From the NCBI GenBank assembly GCA_045612485.1, contig JAZKZE010000124.1:1-14816 (forward strand): DNA of 14,816 nt. The letters are read 5' to 3'. The notes under the pieces were generated by a model. The model saw nothing but the letters and a program-made list of their open reading frames with translations, was not told the origin of the DNA and did no database searches. Shown here piece after piece: positions 7,901-14,192 of this stretch (its first letter is position 1; the number at the start of each line of letters is the position of its first letter). Source of the DNA: RGIG5327 sp045612485. Its GTDB lineage: Bacteria; Verrucomicrobiota; Lentisphaeria; Victivallales; UBA1829. Made by a program: the position numbers and the translations under genes.

Positions 7901-8455
7901 AATATGTTTGAGAATAAGGATCTCACTGGGAGCAAAGGTCATATTGAAGCCGATTTTTCCTTTTTCCGGCATGGAGGCATCTTCCGGAATGTCAAAAGAA
8001 ACATCTTCATTGAAGATCTTTACATTTCCTTTATTTCCTTCCACTTTCAGTACCAATGTACCATTTTCCACCTTTTTAAAATCAGGAAGTGCCTCATCCT
8101 GTCTTGTAAAAATATCCTTACCATCAAGTATAAAATGGAGAATATGTTTCTGATCCCAGACGAATTGCAGTTCATGACCTTTTTTAGAGGGTACATCCCT
8201 GCGGAATACCACAACAACCCCCACGCCGAATTCTGCTTTGAGATAGGTAAGCTCAAAATCCAGCTTCAATTCAAAATCCCGGAGAAGGGGAGTAGCCAGA
8301 TCGTGATAATTCCCGTCCATAAGGATATGGTAGAACCCATCCTCAAGGATGCCGCCGTGATTGTGGGAATAGATGGAAACTTTTTCCACATTGATCTTGT
8401 AGGGGTGATTTTTTTCGTTGTACTGTGAAAAATCTTCCAGAAAATGAAACGCCAT
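4922..8455 (-). CDS. Large putative glycoside-hydrolase-like protein of unknown specificity
   Basis: I do not recognise a named family. The visible layout suggests a multidomain carbohydrate-active protein. Residues 1-190 resemble a concanavalin/LamG-type beta-sandwich (alternating strands, GKIGFNMTFAPSEILILKHIELT at its end). About 200-490 is beta-rich. About 520-870 is Tyr/Trp-rich and could be a TIM barrel, with YVSSYDYYYSYSRYMYPEIY (756-775) and a motif around YAWGKMIRNEPKK (845-857). About 885-1050 looks like the flavodoxin-fold domain found in GH42-type enzymes (EYLILPPIVEGT, then AAERGINLLCF). About 1085-1177 is a closing beta-sandwich. There is no signal peptide, so it is probably cytoplasmic. 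AAGGA lies 8 bases before the ATG. It is a single-gene transcript with its own promoter and terminator. Catalytic residues cannot be assigned. Confidence 0.88.
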   Translation of the reverse strand: MAFHFLEDFSQYNEKNHPYKINVEKVSIYSHNHGGILEDGFYHILMDGNYHDLATPLLRDFELKLDFELTYLKAEFGVGVVVVFRRDVPSKKGHELQFVWDQKHILHFILDGKDIFTRQDEALPDFKKVENGTLVLKVEGNKGNVKIFNEDVSFDIPEDASMPEKGKIGFNMTFAPSEILILKHIELTSPDEAEKKEFARHKFRIGCVQGFDTPIDYEVVLSRYSTGEVHCQGVLSGTVMDRGERIETGGGEWGRISEKLTSPYIRIEENGKVYENIYFYNGTKLLYDRKMNVLYSGKEIPWPFTFDIVFPDFPQDYILAAGYEYAINTPFRFVENGPYEQIRDKEGNLIFEGNSLYKNSAALTFRSPEDKKIVSMIPSDIPRRDKALKFAKEQHYFYDDEKVVFYIEEYFRKKELSSDELSIQCSFTSCYDEALDDGSFTIEKVESKDLAGDIGKVIFKVTLNKTPSVGVWHMYTSLMAGSMLLCKEKTIFDVLNTDPNGLGPIEASRLPKIFSMPNETKYIETSAFDPWSEYGGCAHYYYGGTWLPAVGAAYEVQDLVKIYQRKWFVWSFSRNCNDFDMHSAFNQNLIRKADFFGGVPHDVSYASRYDFGSNGFCKKELLQIIRDFVAEKKPALKIVTLELIDKYLAEGTALANEEIKDITETCWDELIDYAHPIIEKSTQDFVDYLYSLKPDAARASYGPCPIYAQKYKTAYMLRHVSAPIEKDPRIRKNGSFWFMEDYHFSCDYPLCRPALYVSSYDYYYSYSRYMYPEIYYTGWGRCHDGAVYQAHPIPTTELAPEHQRRIVYEFTYGTPQYKNGFYKYWTDYGFHCRNAEKRSLEEFIYAWGKMIRNEPKKAPRSPFMLLDLEQIRRRKDYYEEECSFHVEGIGFSFDSADVCNTAEEALAYTFERNSNDGRITPVITDFTQLDSITKDMAEYLILPPIVEGTPKSIIDSIRKAAERGINLLCFEEVCGLEDLFGVEKDPAGFRKLGHLDGEDFSHKLCGTKYIGKDAACILYGAEAAGKEMDREVIFAKENANGTRCVFINVPPTVVRRATFRSNYNHGQDALSTNMRAKMKEIFAYLAPEPAFKASRGCLLSSYNEKGELVVVLSDDSPIYHDDAVYPAKVKVTINLAGIGEKEITSDAEEFSILSRSRDRLVLLTKTAKDTALFFKFV

Positions 8456-8508
8456 TTTTTTATTCCTTCTGTTATTTATGGATGTTTCGTACTTGGAAAG
8501 AAAACGTG

Positions 8509-8522
8509 AGGGCGGTCGCCCT
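8509..8522 (-). promoter_or_regulatory. Short hairpin in the leader of the 1177-residue gene
   Basis: AGGGC (8509-8513) pairs with GCCCT (8518-8522) around a 4-base loop. It would lie about 12 bases from the predicted transcript start, within a leader of some 80 bases. It could protect the 5' end or be a regulator site; nothing decides between these. Confidence 0.35.
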
Positions 8523-8540
8523 GTTGAAATGCTTTGGAAG

Positions 8541-8568
8541 AATATAACGGTATCTCAATTTTTTTCAA
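8541..8568 (-). promoter_or_regulatory. Promoter of the 1177-residue gene
   Basis: On the minus strand a -35 box TTGAAA (8563-8568), a 16-base spacer and a -10 box TATATT (8541-8546) predict a start near 8534. The A/T-rich run upstream (8571-8600) could act as an UP element. Confidence 0.65.
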
Positions 8569-8649
8569 GCAAAAAAAAGATAAATAAGAACTTTTTTTCA
8601 TAGAAATCAGCGACAAGCAGGGAACATACAGAAATTTATACAATATTTA

Positions 8650-8688
8650 AAACAAAAAAGGATGCGGCAGAATATCTGTACCGCATCC
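8650..8688 (-). terminator. Intrinsic terminator of the nhaC-like gene
   Basis: GGATGCGG (8660-8667) pairs with CCGCATCC (8681-8688). An inner stem CAGA/TCTG (8668-8671, 8675-8678) extends it across a 2-base bulge. On the minus strand it is followed by TTTTTTG and more T. It begins some 28 bases past the stop codon. Confidence 0.92.
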
Positions 8689-8716
8689 GGAAAAAGTATA
8701 AAATCCTTACTTATAC

Positions 8717-10321
8717 TTACTGTTGCCGCTGCTGTTTTCTGGAAACAATATTTTTAACAATGAGCAGAAAACTGAGCATAAGAACTACAGTAAGCGGGAA
8801 AACAATAAACCAGGAACGGATGATACCGGCAAGCAGGAATCCAATAAAGGAAAATACCGCCACAGTTACAGCATAAGGCAGCTGCGTGGCAACATGAATG
8901 AGGTGATTGCACTGGGCTCCGGCAGAGGACATGATGGTGGTATCGGAAATGGGGGAACAGTGATCTCCGCAGACTGCACCGGCAAGACAGGCGGAAATCC
9001 CCATATAAAGCAGTTCATTTCCTGCGGGGAAGATCCCCACAACAATAGGAATGAGAATACCGAATGTACCCCAGGCTGTTCCGGTGGAAAATGCCAGAGC
9101 ACAGGCAATAAGGAAGATGACCGCAGGCAGGAAAATGGCAAAAGAACCGGCAGCAGCACCTACCTGGCTTGTAATAAAAGCATCCGCTTTCAGCACGCCT
9201 GTCATATTCTTGAGAGCCGTAGCCAATGTCAAAATGAGAATAGCAGGCACCATGGCAATAAATCCTTTGGGTACACACTCCATTGCCGTTTTAAAGGTAA
9301 TGACCTTTCTGCAGCAAAGGTAGATCACAGTCAGCACCAGCACCACAACAGCCCCCCAGGGAAGTCCCACGGAAGCATCCGTATCACTGAATGCCTGCAC
9401 AAAACTTTTTCCGTTGAAATATCCCCCCACATATACAAGGGCAAATACAGAAAGTCCGATAAGCAGGAAGAGCGGCACCAGCATATCGCAGATACGTCCT
9501 TTACAGTTTTCATCATTTTTCTGTTCCAGATCACATTCCGGTTTTCCGTCGGTAAAGAGATCCCCCTTTTCCTGTGCATTTTTCTCATGCAGTATCATGG
9601 GACCATAATCCACTTTCAGAATGACAGTGATAAAAATAAAGATCAAAGTCAGAAGAGAATAGAAGTTATAGGGAATGGCACGGATAAAGAGTTCCAGTCC
9701 GGAACATTTTGCCCCTTCGGCATACTGGGAAACAGCAGCCGCCCAGCTGGATACAGGAGCAATCATACAGACAGGGGCTGCAGTGGCATCAATGATATAA
9801 GCCAATTTTGCCCGGGAGATCTTTTTGGCATCGGTGACAGGCATCATCACATTGCCCACGGTAAGACAGTTGAAATAGTCATCAATAAAGATCAGCACAC
9901 CAAGCAGGAATGTTGCCAGCATGGCTCCCGTACGGCTTTTTACATGTTTCTGCGCCCATTTCCCGAAAGCAGCCGCAGCTCCCGTACTGTTGATGAGTGC
10001 CACAATGATCCCCAGAACCACAAGAAAAATAAATACCCCGGCAGTACCTTTTACCGCCTCAATAAGTCCATTTTTGACAATAACATCCATGGATTTGAGG
10101 AGGGAGAAATTCCCGGCAAAAAGTCCCCCCAGAACGATTCCGGTAAAGAGGGAGAAAAACACCTCTTTGGTGATCAGGGCAAGCACGATAGCCACAAGGG
10201 GCGGCACCAATGCCCAGAATGTTCCTGTAAAAGAGAATGTTCCTGCATTTGCTGTACTTCCGGCAAAAAGCGGCAGTGCCATAACTGTCAACAACAGTAT
10301 AAAAATACTGATTTTTTTCAT
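8717..10321 (-). CDS. Na+/H+ antiporter of the NhaC family
   Basis: This is an integral inner-membrane protein expected to exchange Na+ (or another cation or organic ion) for protons. It has 534 residues, within the usual NhaC size range. About a dozen hydrophobic segments are visible; the first (1-20) may be a signal anchor or cleaved signal. Conserved family stretches include FIDDYFNCLTVGNVMMPVTD (145-164), AAPVCMIAPVSSW, STGTAWGTFGILIPI and, near the C-terminus, GDHCSPISDTTIMSSAGAQC. These carry the acidic and polar residues expected in ion transport. A hydrophilic loop rich in Glu, Asp and Lys separates the two halves. The ribosome binding site AAAGG is 9 bases before the ATG. No clear promoter is seen in the 196 bases after the flavodoxin gene, so readthrough from it is possible. 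NhaC relatives also include malate/lactate antiporters. Confidence 0.93.
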   Translation of the reverse strand: MKKISIFILLLTVMALPLFAGSTANAGTFSFTGTFWALVPPLVAIVLALITKEVFFSLFTGIVLGGLFAGNFSLLKSMDVIVKNGLIEAVKGTAGVFIFLVVLGIIVALINSTGAAAAFGKWAQKHVKSRTGAMLATFLLGVLIFIDDYFNCLTVGNVMMPVTDAKKISRAKLAYIIDATAAPVCMIAPVSSWAAAVSQYAEGAKCSGLELFIRAIPYNFYSLLTLIFIFITVILKVDYGPMILHEKNAQEKGDLFTDGKPECDLEQKNDENCKGRICDMLVPLFLLIGLSVFALVYVGGYFNGKSFVQAFSDTDASVGLPWGAVVVLVLTVIYLCCRKVITFKTAMECVPKGFIAMVPAILILTLATALKNMTGVLKADAFITSQVGAAAGSFAIFLPAVIFLIACALAFSTGTAWGTFGILIPIVVGIFPAGNELLYMGISACLAGAVCGDHCSPISDTTIMSSAGAQCNHLIHVATQLPYAVTVAVFSFIGFLLAGIIRSWFIVFPLTVVLMLSFLLIVKNIVSRKQQRQQ

Positions 10322-10517
10322 ACAAATATTCCTTTCTTTTATTGAATGAAACGGACTGTTGATTTAATATTTGAGGACAAAAAGTTTATTTTCCGGTCTT
10401 ATTTTCTGCGGGAAAATATTTTTTATCTCATTGCCATTGTCTGAAAAGACTTCTGTATTTGCTCATTTACAGGCAAAATTTCAGTTCTGCTCTTCATATC
10501 CATGGGAAACTGTGTTC
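10322..10517. other. Spacer between the flavodoxin and nhaC-like genes
   Basis: No coding sequence is evident. TATTTTC (10400-10406) and GAAAATA (10412-10418) form a 7-bp hairpin followed by T only in the plus direction, where no gene is being read. I find neither a clear minus-strand terminator for the flavodoxin nor a good promoter for the antiporter. Confidence 0.5.
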
Positions 10518-11084
10518 TTACAGTGTCTTGAGCTTCAAATCTTTTCTGATCCATTTTTCCACAGCCGGAGCAACCTTTTTCACCTCTTTTCCGGGAAATG
10601 CAAGAGCCTTGCCCACTGTGGATTTTTTGCAGAGGATCTTTACATCTTTTTCACAATTCTGTATTCCGCCGGTTCCGTGAGTAAAAAACGGGAAAATCTT
10701 TTTCCCGGCAAGTTCCTTCCGTGCAAGAAAGGTTCTTACAGGGGGTGTTATTGTGCCGAACCAGTTGGGACTGCCCACAAAAATCATATCATATTTGGAA
10801 ACATCCGGAAATGCCTTTATGGGAGTACCCGTTTTAATATCTTTCCGGGAGGCGGCAATACAGGCCTTGAATTCCGCGGGATAAGGTTTCACGCACCGGA
10901 TCTCAAAAAGAGTGCCGCCGGCAACTTTCTGAATCGCCTGCGCCATTGCTTTTGTATTGCCGCTCCAGGAATAATAGGCAATCAGAATCTTTGGATTTTT
11001 CCCGTTTGCGCCTTTACCGGCATGAAGGAATCCGGGAACAAGCAGTCCCCCAAGCAACAGTACGGCAATCAAAATTTTTTTCAT
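10518..11084 (-). CDS. Exported flavodoxin-family protein
   Basis: Flavodoxins are FMN-binding electron carriers. The chosen start gives 188 residues beginning MKKILIAVLLLGGLLVPGF, a typical cleavable signal peptide with probable cleavage after LHA (about residue 22). The fold begins at KILIAYYSWSGNTKAMA, whose SWSGNT is the FMN-phosphate loop. GSPNWFGTITPPVRTFL is the second conserved region, and FFTHGTGG follows. A longer frame starts 19 codons upstream (11141), but AAAGGA (11091-11096) lies 6 bases before the 11084 ATG and only this start puts the signal peptide at the N-terminus. Partner proteins are not apparent; the antiporter follows downstream. Export of a flavodoxin is uncommon, though signal-bearing flavodoxin-like proteins are known in anaerobes. 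Confidence 0.92.
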   Translation of the reverse strand: MKKILIAVLLLGGLLVPGFLHAGKGANGKNPKILIAYYSWSGNTKAMAQAIQKVAGGTLFEIRCVKPYPAEFKACIAASRKDIKTGTPIKAFPDVSKYDMIFVGSPNWFGTITPPVRTFLARKELAGKKIFPFFTHGTGGIQNCEKDVKILCKKSTVGKALAFPGKEVKKVAPAVEKWIRKDLKLKTL

Positions 11085-11090
11085 AGTCTT

Positions 11091-11096
11091 TCCTTT
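11091..11096 (-). promoter_or_regulatory. Ribosome binding site deciding the flavodoxin start
   Basis: AAAGGA on the minus strand lies 6 bases upstream of the ATG at 11084. The longer alternative start lies beyond it and would place 19 hydrophilic residues before the signal peptide. Confidence 0.75.
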
Positions 11097-11181
11097 CATC
11101 TTATATTTATACTCATCCGGGAGAAATGTCTTATCCCCCATTCTTTAAATACTATAGTTCCATCAGGATAAACAACAGACC

Positions 11182-11200
11182 GGACAGATTTTTTCCGTCC
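11182..11200 (-). other. Small hairpin upstream of the flavodoxin gene
   Basis: GGACGGA and TCTGTCC (minus strand) pair over 7 bp including a G-U pair, with a 5-base A loop; on the plus strand the same position is an A-C mismatch. It may belong to the flavodoxin leader or to the tail of the upstream transcript. Confidence 0.3.
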
Positions 11201-11228
11201 CAATCCTTCAGCAGCTCCCTTTCCGGAC

Positions 11229-11258
11229 AAAAAAACACCCCTCCAACGGAAAGGTGTT
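11229..11258 (-). terminator. Intrinsic terminator of the activase-cupin operon
   Basis: On the minus strand AACACCTTTCC pairs with GGAGGGGTGTT (11 bp, two G-U pairs, loop GTT), followed by TTTTTTTG. The two G-U pairs are mismatches on the other strand. It starts 27 bases after the cupin stop codon. Confidence 0.92.
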
Positions 11259-11284
11259 GCAACAGTAAAAAAGTTTTCCCCTTA

Positions 11285-11641
11285 TCAGCAGTTGACAATA
11301 ACAGCAAGAAGAACAAGATCTTCCGGACCTTTTGCCATGACACTGTGCCCCTGACCGCTTTTCGTAATGGTGCTGTCCCCCGGGGCAAGTTCACATTTTA
11401 CACCATTATCGTCATAAAGGGCATTGCCGGAAAGAATAAAATAAAGCTCATCTTCCTTTTCATGCACATGATAACCAATGGAATCACCCTCTTTGAGAGT
11501 GATAACAGAATAAAGACGCATATTCTTATTGAGCTGACCGTCTTCCGCACTTTTCCATACATGGGCAAAAACAGCATCTCCGATGCCGCCCCTCACCTGA
11601 TTGCGGACTTCCATTTCCCGTTCATTTGCTCTTCTGATCAT
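11285..11641 (-). CDS. Small cupin-domain protein
   Basis: This is a 118-residue single-domain cupin of the cupin_2 type, probably a metal-binding beta-barrel. Motif 1 reads GYHVHEKEDELYFILSG (residues 56-72, with the metal ligands H-x-H and E in the usual spacing). Motif 2 is PGDSTITKSGQGHSV (about 87-101, providing the last His). Proteins of this size serve as sugar or acid-binding sensors, isomerases or small dioxygenase-like enzymes; the substrate is not visible. The ribosome binding site AAAGGA lies 9 bases before the ATG. It begins 40 bases after the activase/dehydratase gene and shares its terminator, so the two are probably co-transcribed and may act on the same compound or state. Confidence 0.92.
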   Translation of the reverse strand: MIRRANEREMEVRNQVRGGIGDAVFAHVWKSAEDGQLNKNMRLYSVITLKEGDSIGYHVHEKEDELYFILSGNALYDDNGVKCELAPGDSTITKSGQGHSVMAKGPEDLVLLAVIVNC

Positions 11642-11681
11642 AATAACACATCCTTTTTGTTTTTATACAAAAACATTCTTC

Positions 11682-13766
11682 TTATTTTTTTACGGGACCG
11701 AAAATATTCCCGTACATTTTTTCATTCAGGGATTCTACAAAAGCACTTACTTTTGTAAAGGTACTGCATGGGTCAGTAGTCTGATCCATACAATCCCCGT
11801 CAAGACGCAGAAGCGGCAGATTGATCTTCTTCAACTCCTCCTGCAGATGTTTGGAGAAACAACTGTCTGCCAGAGAACAGCGGCTGAAACCGTGATTGTA
11901 GAGAATACAGCCGTTCAGACGGGCTGCTTTTGCATTTTTGCGGATATATTCCACGCGCAGCTTGGGATCCAGATAACCGACAGTCAGAAGTTTTCTTGCC
12001 AGTGACCGGTAAGGATCATCCGGATCAAGTTCTGCCCAGTCAACAAAGTTCACTTCTTCAAAAACAATAGGCGCATTACAGGAAAGCTCAATGAAATCCA
12101 GCAGCTTCGTATCATAGAAAGGCGGCAGATGCAGCCAGAGTATTCTGTGAGTTTCCTGTTTGTCCAATCCGGCCTTTGCCAGATATTCCTTACGGACAAG
12201 CAGATCATTATAGAACTGATTCTGTATATCCACCAACTCCTGTTTTCCCCAGAGCTGGGAGAATAACACGGCATTGTAAACTGCTTCAGCACCGCGCAGA
12301 AGGGGCGCACTTTCCCAACGCAGAAGATTGCACTTCCGGCTGATTTCCGCTGCAAGATTGGATAAATGACACGCTTCCGCCAATTTTCCCTCATCCAGCT
12401 TTCTGCCGAAAACTTTTTCCATACGTTCCACAGCACTTTTCAAACCTTCCGCCACAACTTCAACGGAATTTTCATCTTCTATGCGTACAGGAGTCTGCAA
12501 AGAGAAGAATTTATCCATAAAATTGTTTTCTCTTGCAAGATCCTGGAAGATCCGTTCCCCCTGCTGACAGGGCTGGGATGTGGATACGGCAAAATCCGCT
12601 TTGGGCAGTTCCACGCCTTCAAGTACCCGCAGGAAAGAACAGGTTTCCGCTGAAAAACCCTTGTATGCGGCAACATCCAGCGCATGCCGCACTTTTTTGG
12701 CATTTCTGGCAAAAAGAGCCGCATACGTTTCCAGAGTCAAAATCCTTGTACCGAAAGCATTAAGGATCTCTGTGGGGAAGAAGAGATTGCGCCATACGGT
12801 AGGCAGTTTTCCGGTATTTCTGCTGAAAAATTCTCTTCTTGTGGAAGAAGCCCGCATGGAAACGGATTTAAGGGGAATATCCGGATAAACGGTTCCTCTG
12901 TCTGCGATACAGTCTTTCAATCCATAATTTTTCCTTGCAAGACAGGCAGCCCCCAATGCCCCCATCACCCGGTGAAATTCGGGGATGATGATATTGTTCC
13001 CGGAGATTGCTTTCAGATAATATGCCACCGCTTTATTGGAAGCGACCCCGCCCTGGAAAAGAATATCGCCCTTATAAGAGAAAAGGATCTCGCCCACACC
13101 GGAAATAATGGTACGGGCCTGGGCACGGCAGGCACCGGCAATAATGTCACCGATAGGATAGCGGTTTTTGAATTTATTGATGGAAGTAGCACTTAAAACA
13201 GCGCAGACACTGGAAAATTCCAGATTGGAATCATAATTGACTTTTTCTGCCATTTCCTCAACAGGGATCCCCAGTTTCAATGCGACAGAATCCAGAAAAG
13301 CCCCGGTACCTGCGGCGCAGATCCCGCTCATCTTGGATGTCCACATCTGCATGGAATCGCTGTAAAGCATAGCTTTGGAATCCTGCCCGCCCACATCCAG
13401 AATGGCTTTGCAGTCGGGGTAGTAATGCATGGCACCGGCCACATGAGCGGATACTTCACTTACATGGAAATCGTAGGAGATGAATCTGTCCAGATCCTCC
13501 ACGATCTGACTTCCGGTGACGCCGGTATGCAGGATCTCTTCCTTACTTACCCCGGCTTCTTCCAGAAAGTCTTCCACAATAACTTTCAATGCCCCCAGAT
13601 TACAGTGACCGCAATTGGAGCAGTGTCCGGAGCAGATCAGTTTGGCAGATTCCACCGGTCTTGTACGCTGATAAGTGGTATGTTTTACTTTACCTTCTTC
13701 TGTAAGAAGTACAGCTTTGATGGTGGTGGAGCCGATATCGATCCCCAAAAAATATTTGTTTTTCAT
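11682..13766 (-). CDS. Fused 2-hydroxyacyl-CoA dehydratase activase / dehydratase D-type protein
   Basis: Two partners that are normally separate are joined in 694 residues. Residues 1-280 form the ASKHA-type ATPase activase (HgdC/BcrAD-like): phosphate motifs GIDIGSTTIKA (8-18) and DVGGQDSK (124-131), with C150 (CAAGTGAF) and C188 (SSVCAVLS), which bridge a [4Fe-4S] cluster in the dimer. Residues about 310-685 resemble the HgdB/BcrC or double-cubane component: LFFPTEILNAFG, CSFLRVLEGV (C376), QPCQQG (C400), LWLHLPPFYDTKLLDFIE, and a Cys-rich end (C630, C636, C659, C667). ATP hydrolysis would inject low-potential electrons into the second domain for a radical reduction or dehydration. An extra motif CSGHCSNCGHC (45-55) sits in the activase. 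A GTG 9 codons upstream is less likely than this ATG. The substrate is unknown. Confidence 0.93.
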   Translation of the reverse strand: MKNKYFLGIDIGSTTIKAVLLTEEGKVKHTTYQRTRPVESAKLICSGHCSNCGHCNLGALKVIVEDFLEEAGVSKEEILHTGVTGSQIVEDLDRFISYDFHVSEVSAHVAGAMHYYPDCKAILDVGGQDSKAMLYSDSMQMWTSKMSGICAAGTGAFLDSVALKLGIPVEEMAEKVNYDSNLEFSSVCAVLSATSINKFKNRYPIGDIIAGACRAQARTIISGVGEILFSYKGDILFQGGVASNKAVAYYLKAISGNNIIIPEFHRVMGALGAACLARKNYGLKDCIADRGTVYPDIPLKSVSMRASSTRREFFSRNTGKLPTVWRNLFFPTEILNAFGTRILTLETYAALFARNAKKVRHALDVAAYKGFSAETCSFLRVLEGVELPKADFAVSTSQPCQQGERIFQDLARENNFMDKFFSLQTPVRIEDENSVEVVAEGLKSAVERMEKVFGRKLDEGKLAEACHLSNLAAEISRKCNLLRWESAPLLRGAEAVYNAVLFSQLWGKQELVDIQNQFYNDLLVRKEYLAKAGLDKQETHRILWLHLPPFYDTKLLDFIELSCNAPIVFEEVNFVDWAELDPDDPYRSLARKLLTVGYLDPKLRVEYIRKNAKAARLNGCILYNHGFSRCSLADSCFSKHLQEELKKINLPLLRLDGDCMDQTTDPCSTFTKVSAFVESLNEKMYGNIFGPVKK

Positions 13767-13772
13767 TAATGA

Positions 13773-13778
13773 CCTTTT
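13773..13778 (-). promoter_or_regulatory. Ribosome binding site deciding the activase/dehydratase start
   Basis: AAAAGG on the minus strand lies 6 bases before the ATG at 13766. The upstream in-frame GTG (13793) has no such site at proper distance, and activases usually begin a few residues before the GIDIGSTT motif. Confidence 0.7.
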
Positions 13779-13842
13779 CCCTTCCTCTTTCACGGGAAGA
13801 AAAACACGATCCCTCCGAAAGAAGTATAAAATATTCTATAGT

Positions 13843-13872
13843 AATATACACCCGGAAAGGAGATTTGTCCAA
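13843..13872 (-). promoter_or_regulatory. Promoter of the activase-cupin operon
   Basis: On the minus strand TTGGAC (13867-13872) and TATATT (13843-13848) are separated by 18 bases, with a predicted start near 13836 and a leader of about 70 bases. Confidence 0.6.
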
Positions 13873-13881
13873 TTTAAATTG
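13870..13881. promoter_or_regulatory. Perfect 12-bp palindrome at the activase promoter
   Basis: CAATTTAAATTG is a perfect palindrome that overlaps the -35 box of the activase-cupin promoter by three bases. Its position fits a repressor or activator site. A/T-rich palindromes also occur by chance. Confidence 0.4.
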
Positions 13882-13958
13882 AAGGGAGGCAAAAAAATCC
13901 CTGTAAAAACCTTTTTCCTCTGCCGTCCACCAATCTCATGGAAAACTCATTTTTTGAT

Positions 13959-13987
13959 TTGCAATTACAAAATGAAGGCTGTATATT
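13959..13987 (+). promoter_or_regulatory. Promoter of tRNA-Pro
   Basis: TTGCAA (13959-13964), a 17-base spacer and TATATT (13982-13987) predict a start near 13994, about 11 bases before the mature tRNA. Confidence 0.72.
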
Positions 13988-14004
13988 AATGTAATATTTA
14001 TGAA

Positions 14005-14080
14005 CGGGGCATAGCGCAGTTGGTAGCGCGCTTGCTTTGGGAGCAAGAAGTCGCGGGTTCGAATCCCGCTGCCCCGACCA
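14005..14080 (+). tRNA. tRNA-Pro (anticodon TGG), CCA encoded
   Basis: The acceptor stem CGGGGCA (14005-14011) pairs with TGCCCCG (14070-14076). The discriminator is A14077 and CCA is at 14078-14080. The anticodon stem-loop CTTGC-TTTGGGA-GCAAG carries anticodon TGG, and the T arm is CGGGTTCGAATCCCG. Eight T follow immediately after CCA and probably help end the transcript. Confidence 0.98.
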
Positions 14081-14081
14081 T

Positions 14082-14107
14082 TTTTTTTGCCCATTCGGGC
14101 AAAAAAA
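14082..14107. repeat. Hairpin directly after tRNA-Pro
   Basis: T7-GCCC (14082-14092) pairs with GGGC-A7 (14097-14107) around ATTC, giving an 11-bp stem. The T run comes before the stem on both strands, so it is not a standard rho-independent terminator. It marks the left edge of the repeat cluster. Confidence 0.75.
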
Positions 14108-14108
14108 C

Positions 14109-14192
14109 ATGAAGCCGTCAGGCTTCGCTTCATGGCACAGCGTGCCGCTTCATACGGCGCAGCCGTGCTTCATAAAAGCCTGACGATGAAGC
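14109..14192. repeat. Heptamer-spaced hairpin element, part 1 (20-base period)
   Basis: GCTTCAT occurs at 14127, 14147 and 14167, exactly every 20 bases; its complement ATGAAGC flanks at 14109 and 14186. Between the heptamers lie two different small inverted repeats of identical shape: GGCAC-AGC-GTGCC (14134-14146) and ACGGC-GCA-GCCGT (14154-14166). An outer 10-bp inverted repeat, CGTCAGGCTT (14116-14125) and AAGCCTGACG (14176-14185), encloses them. GAAGCC-GTCA-GGCTTC (14111-14126) is an alternative stem. No reading frame is plausible across it. Confidence 0.88.

Noticed and set aside
8723..10345. A 540-codon open frame opposite the antiporter gene
   Set aside because: Its translation is very rich in His, Asn, Gln, Lys and Cys and lacks the features of a real protein; it mirrors hydrophobic codons of the membrane protein.
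10400..10425. Plus-strand terminator between the flavodoxin and antiporter genes
   Set aside because: The hairpin is A/T-rich and no plus-strand gene precedes it; it does not work as a terminator in the direction of the real genes.
13767..13793. GTG start nine codons before the activase ATG
   Set aside because: The ATG at 13766 has a ribosome binding site at ideal spacing, and the extra residues are not part of the ATPase fold.
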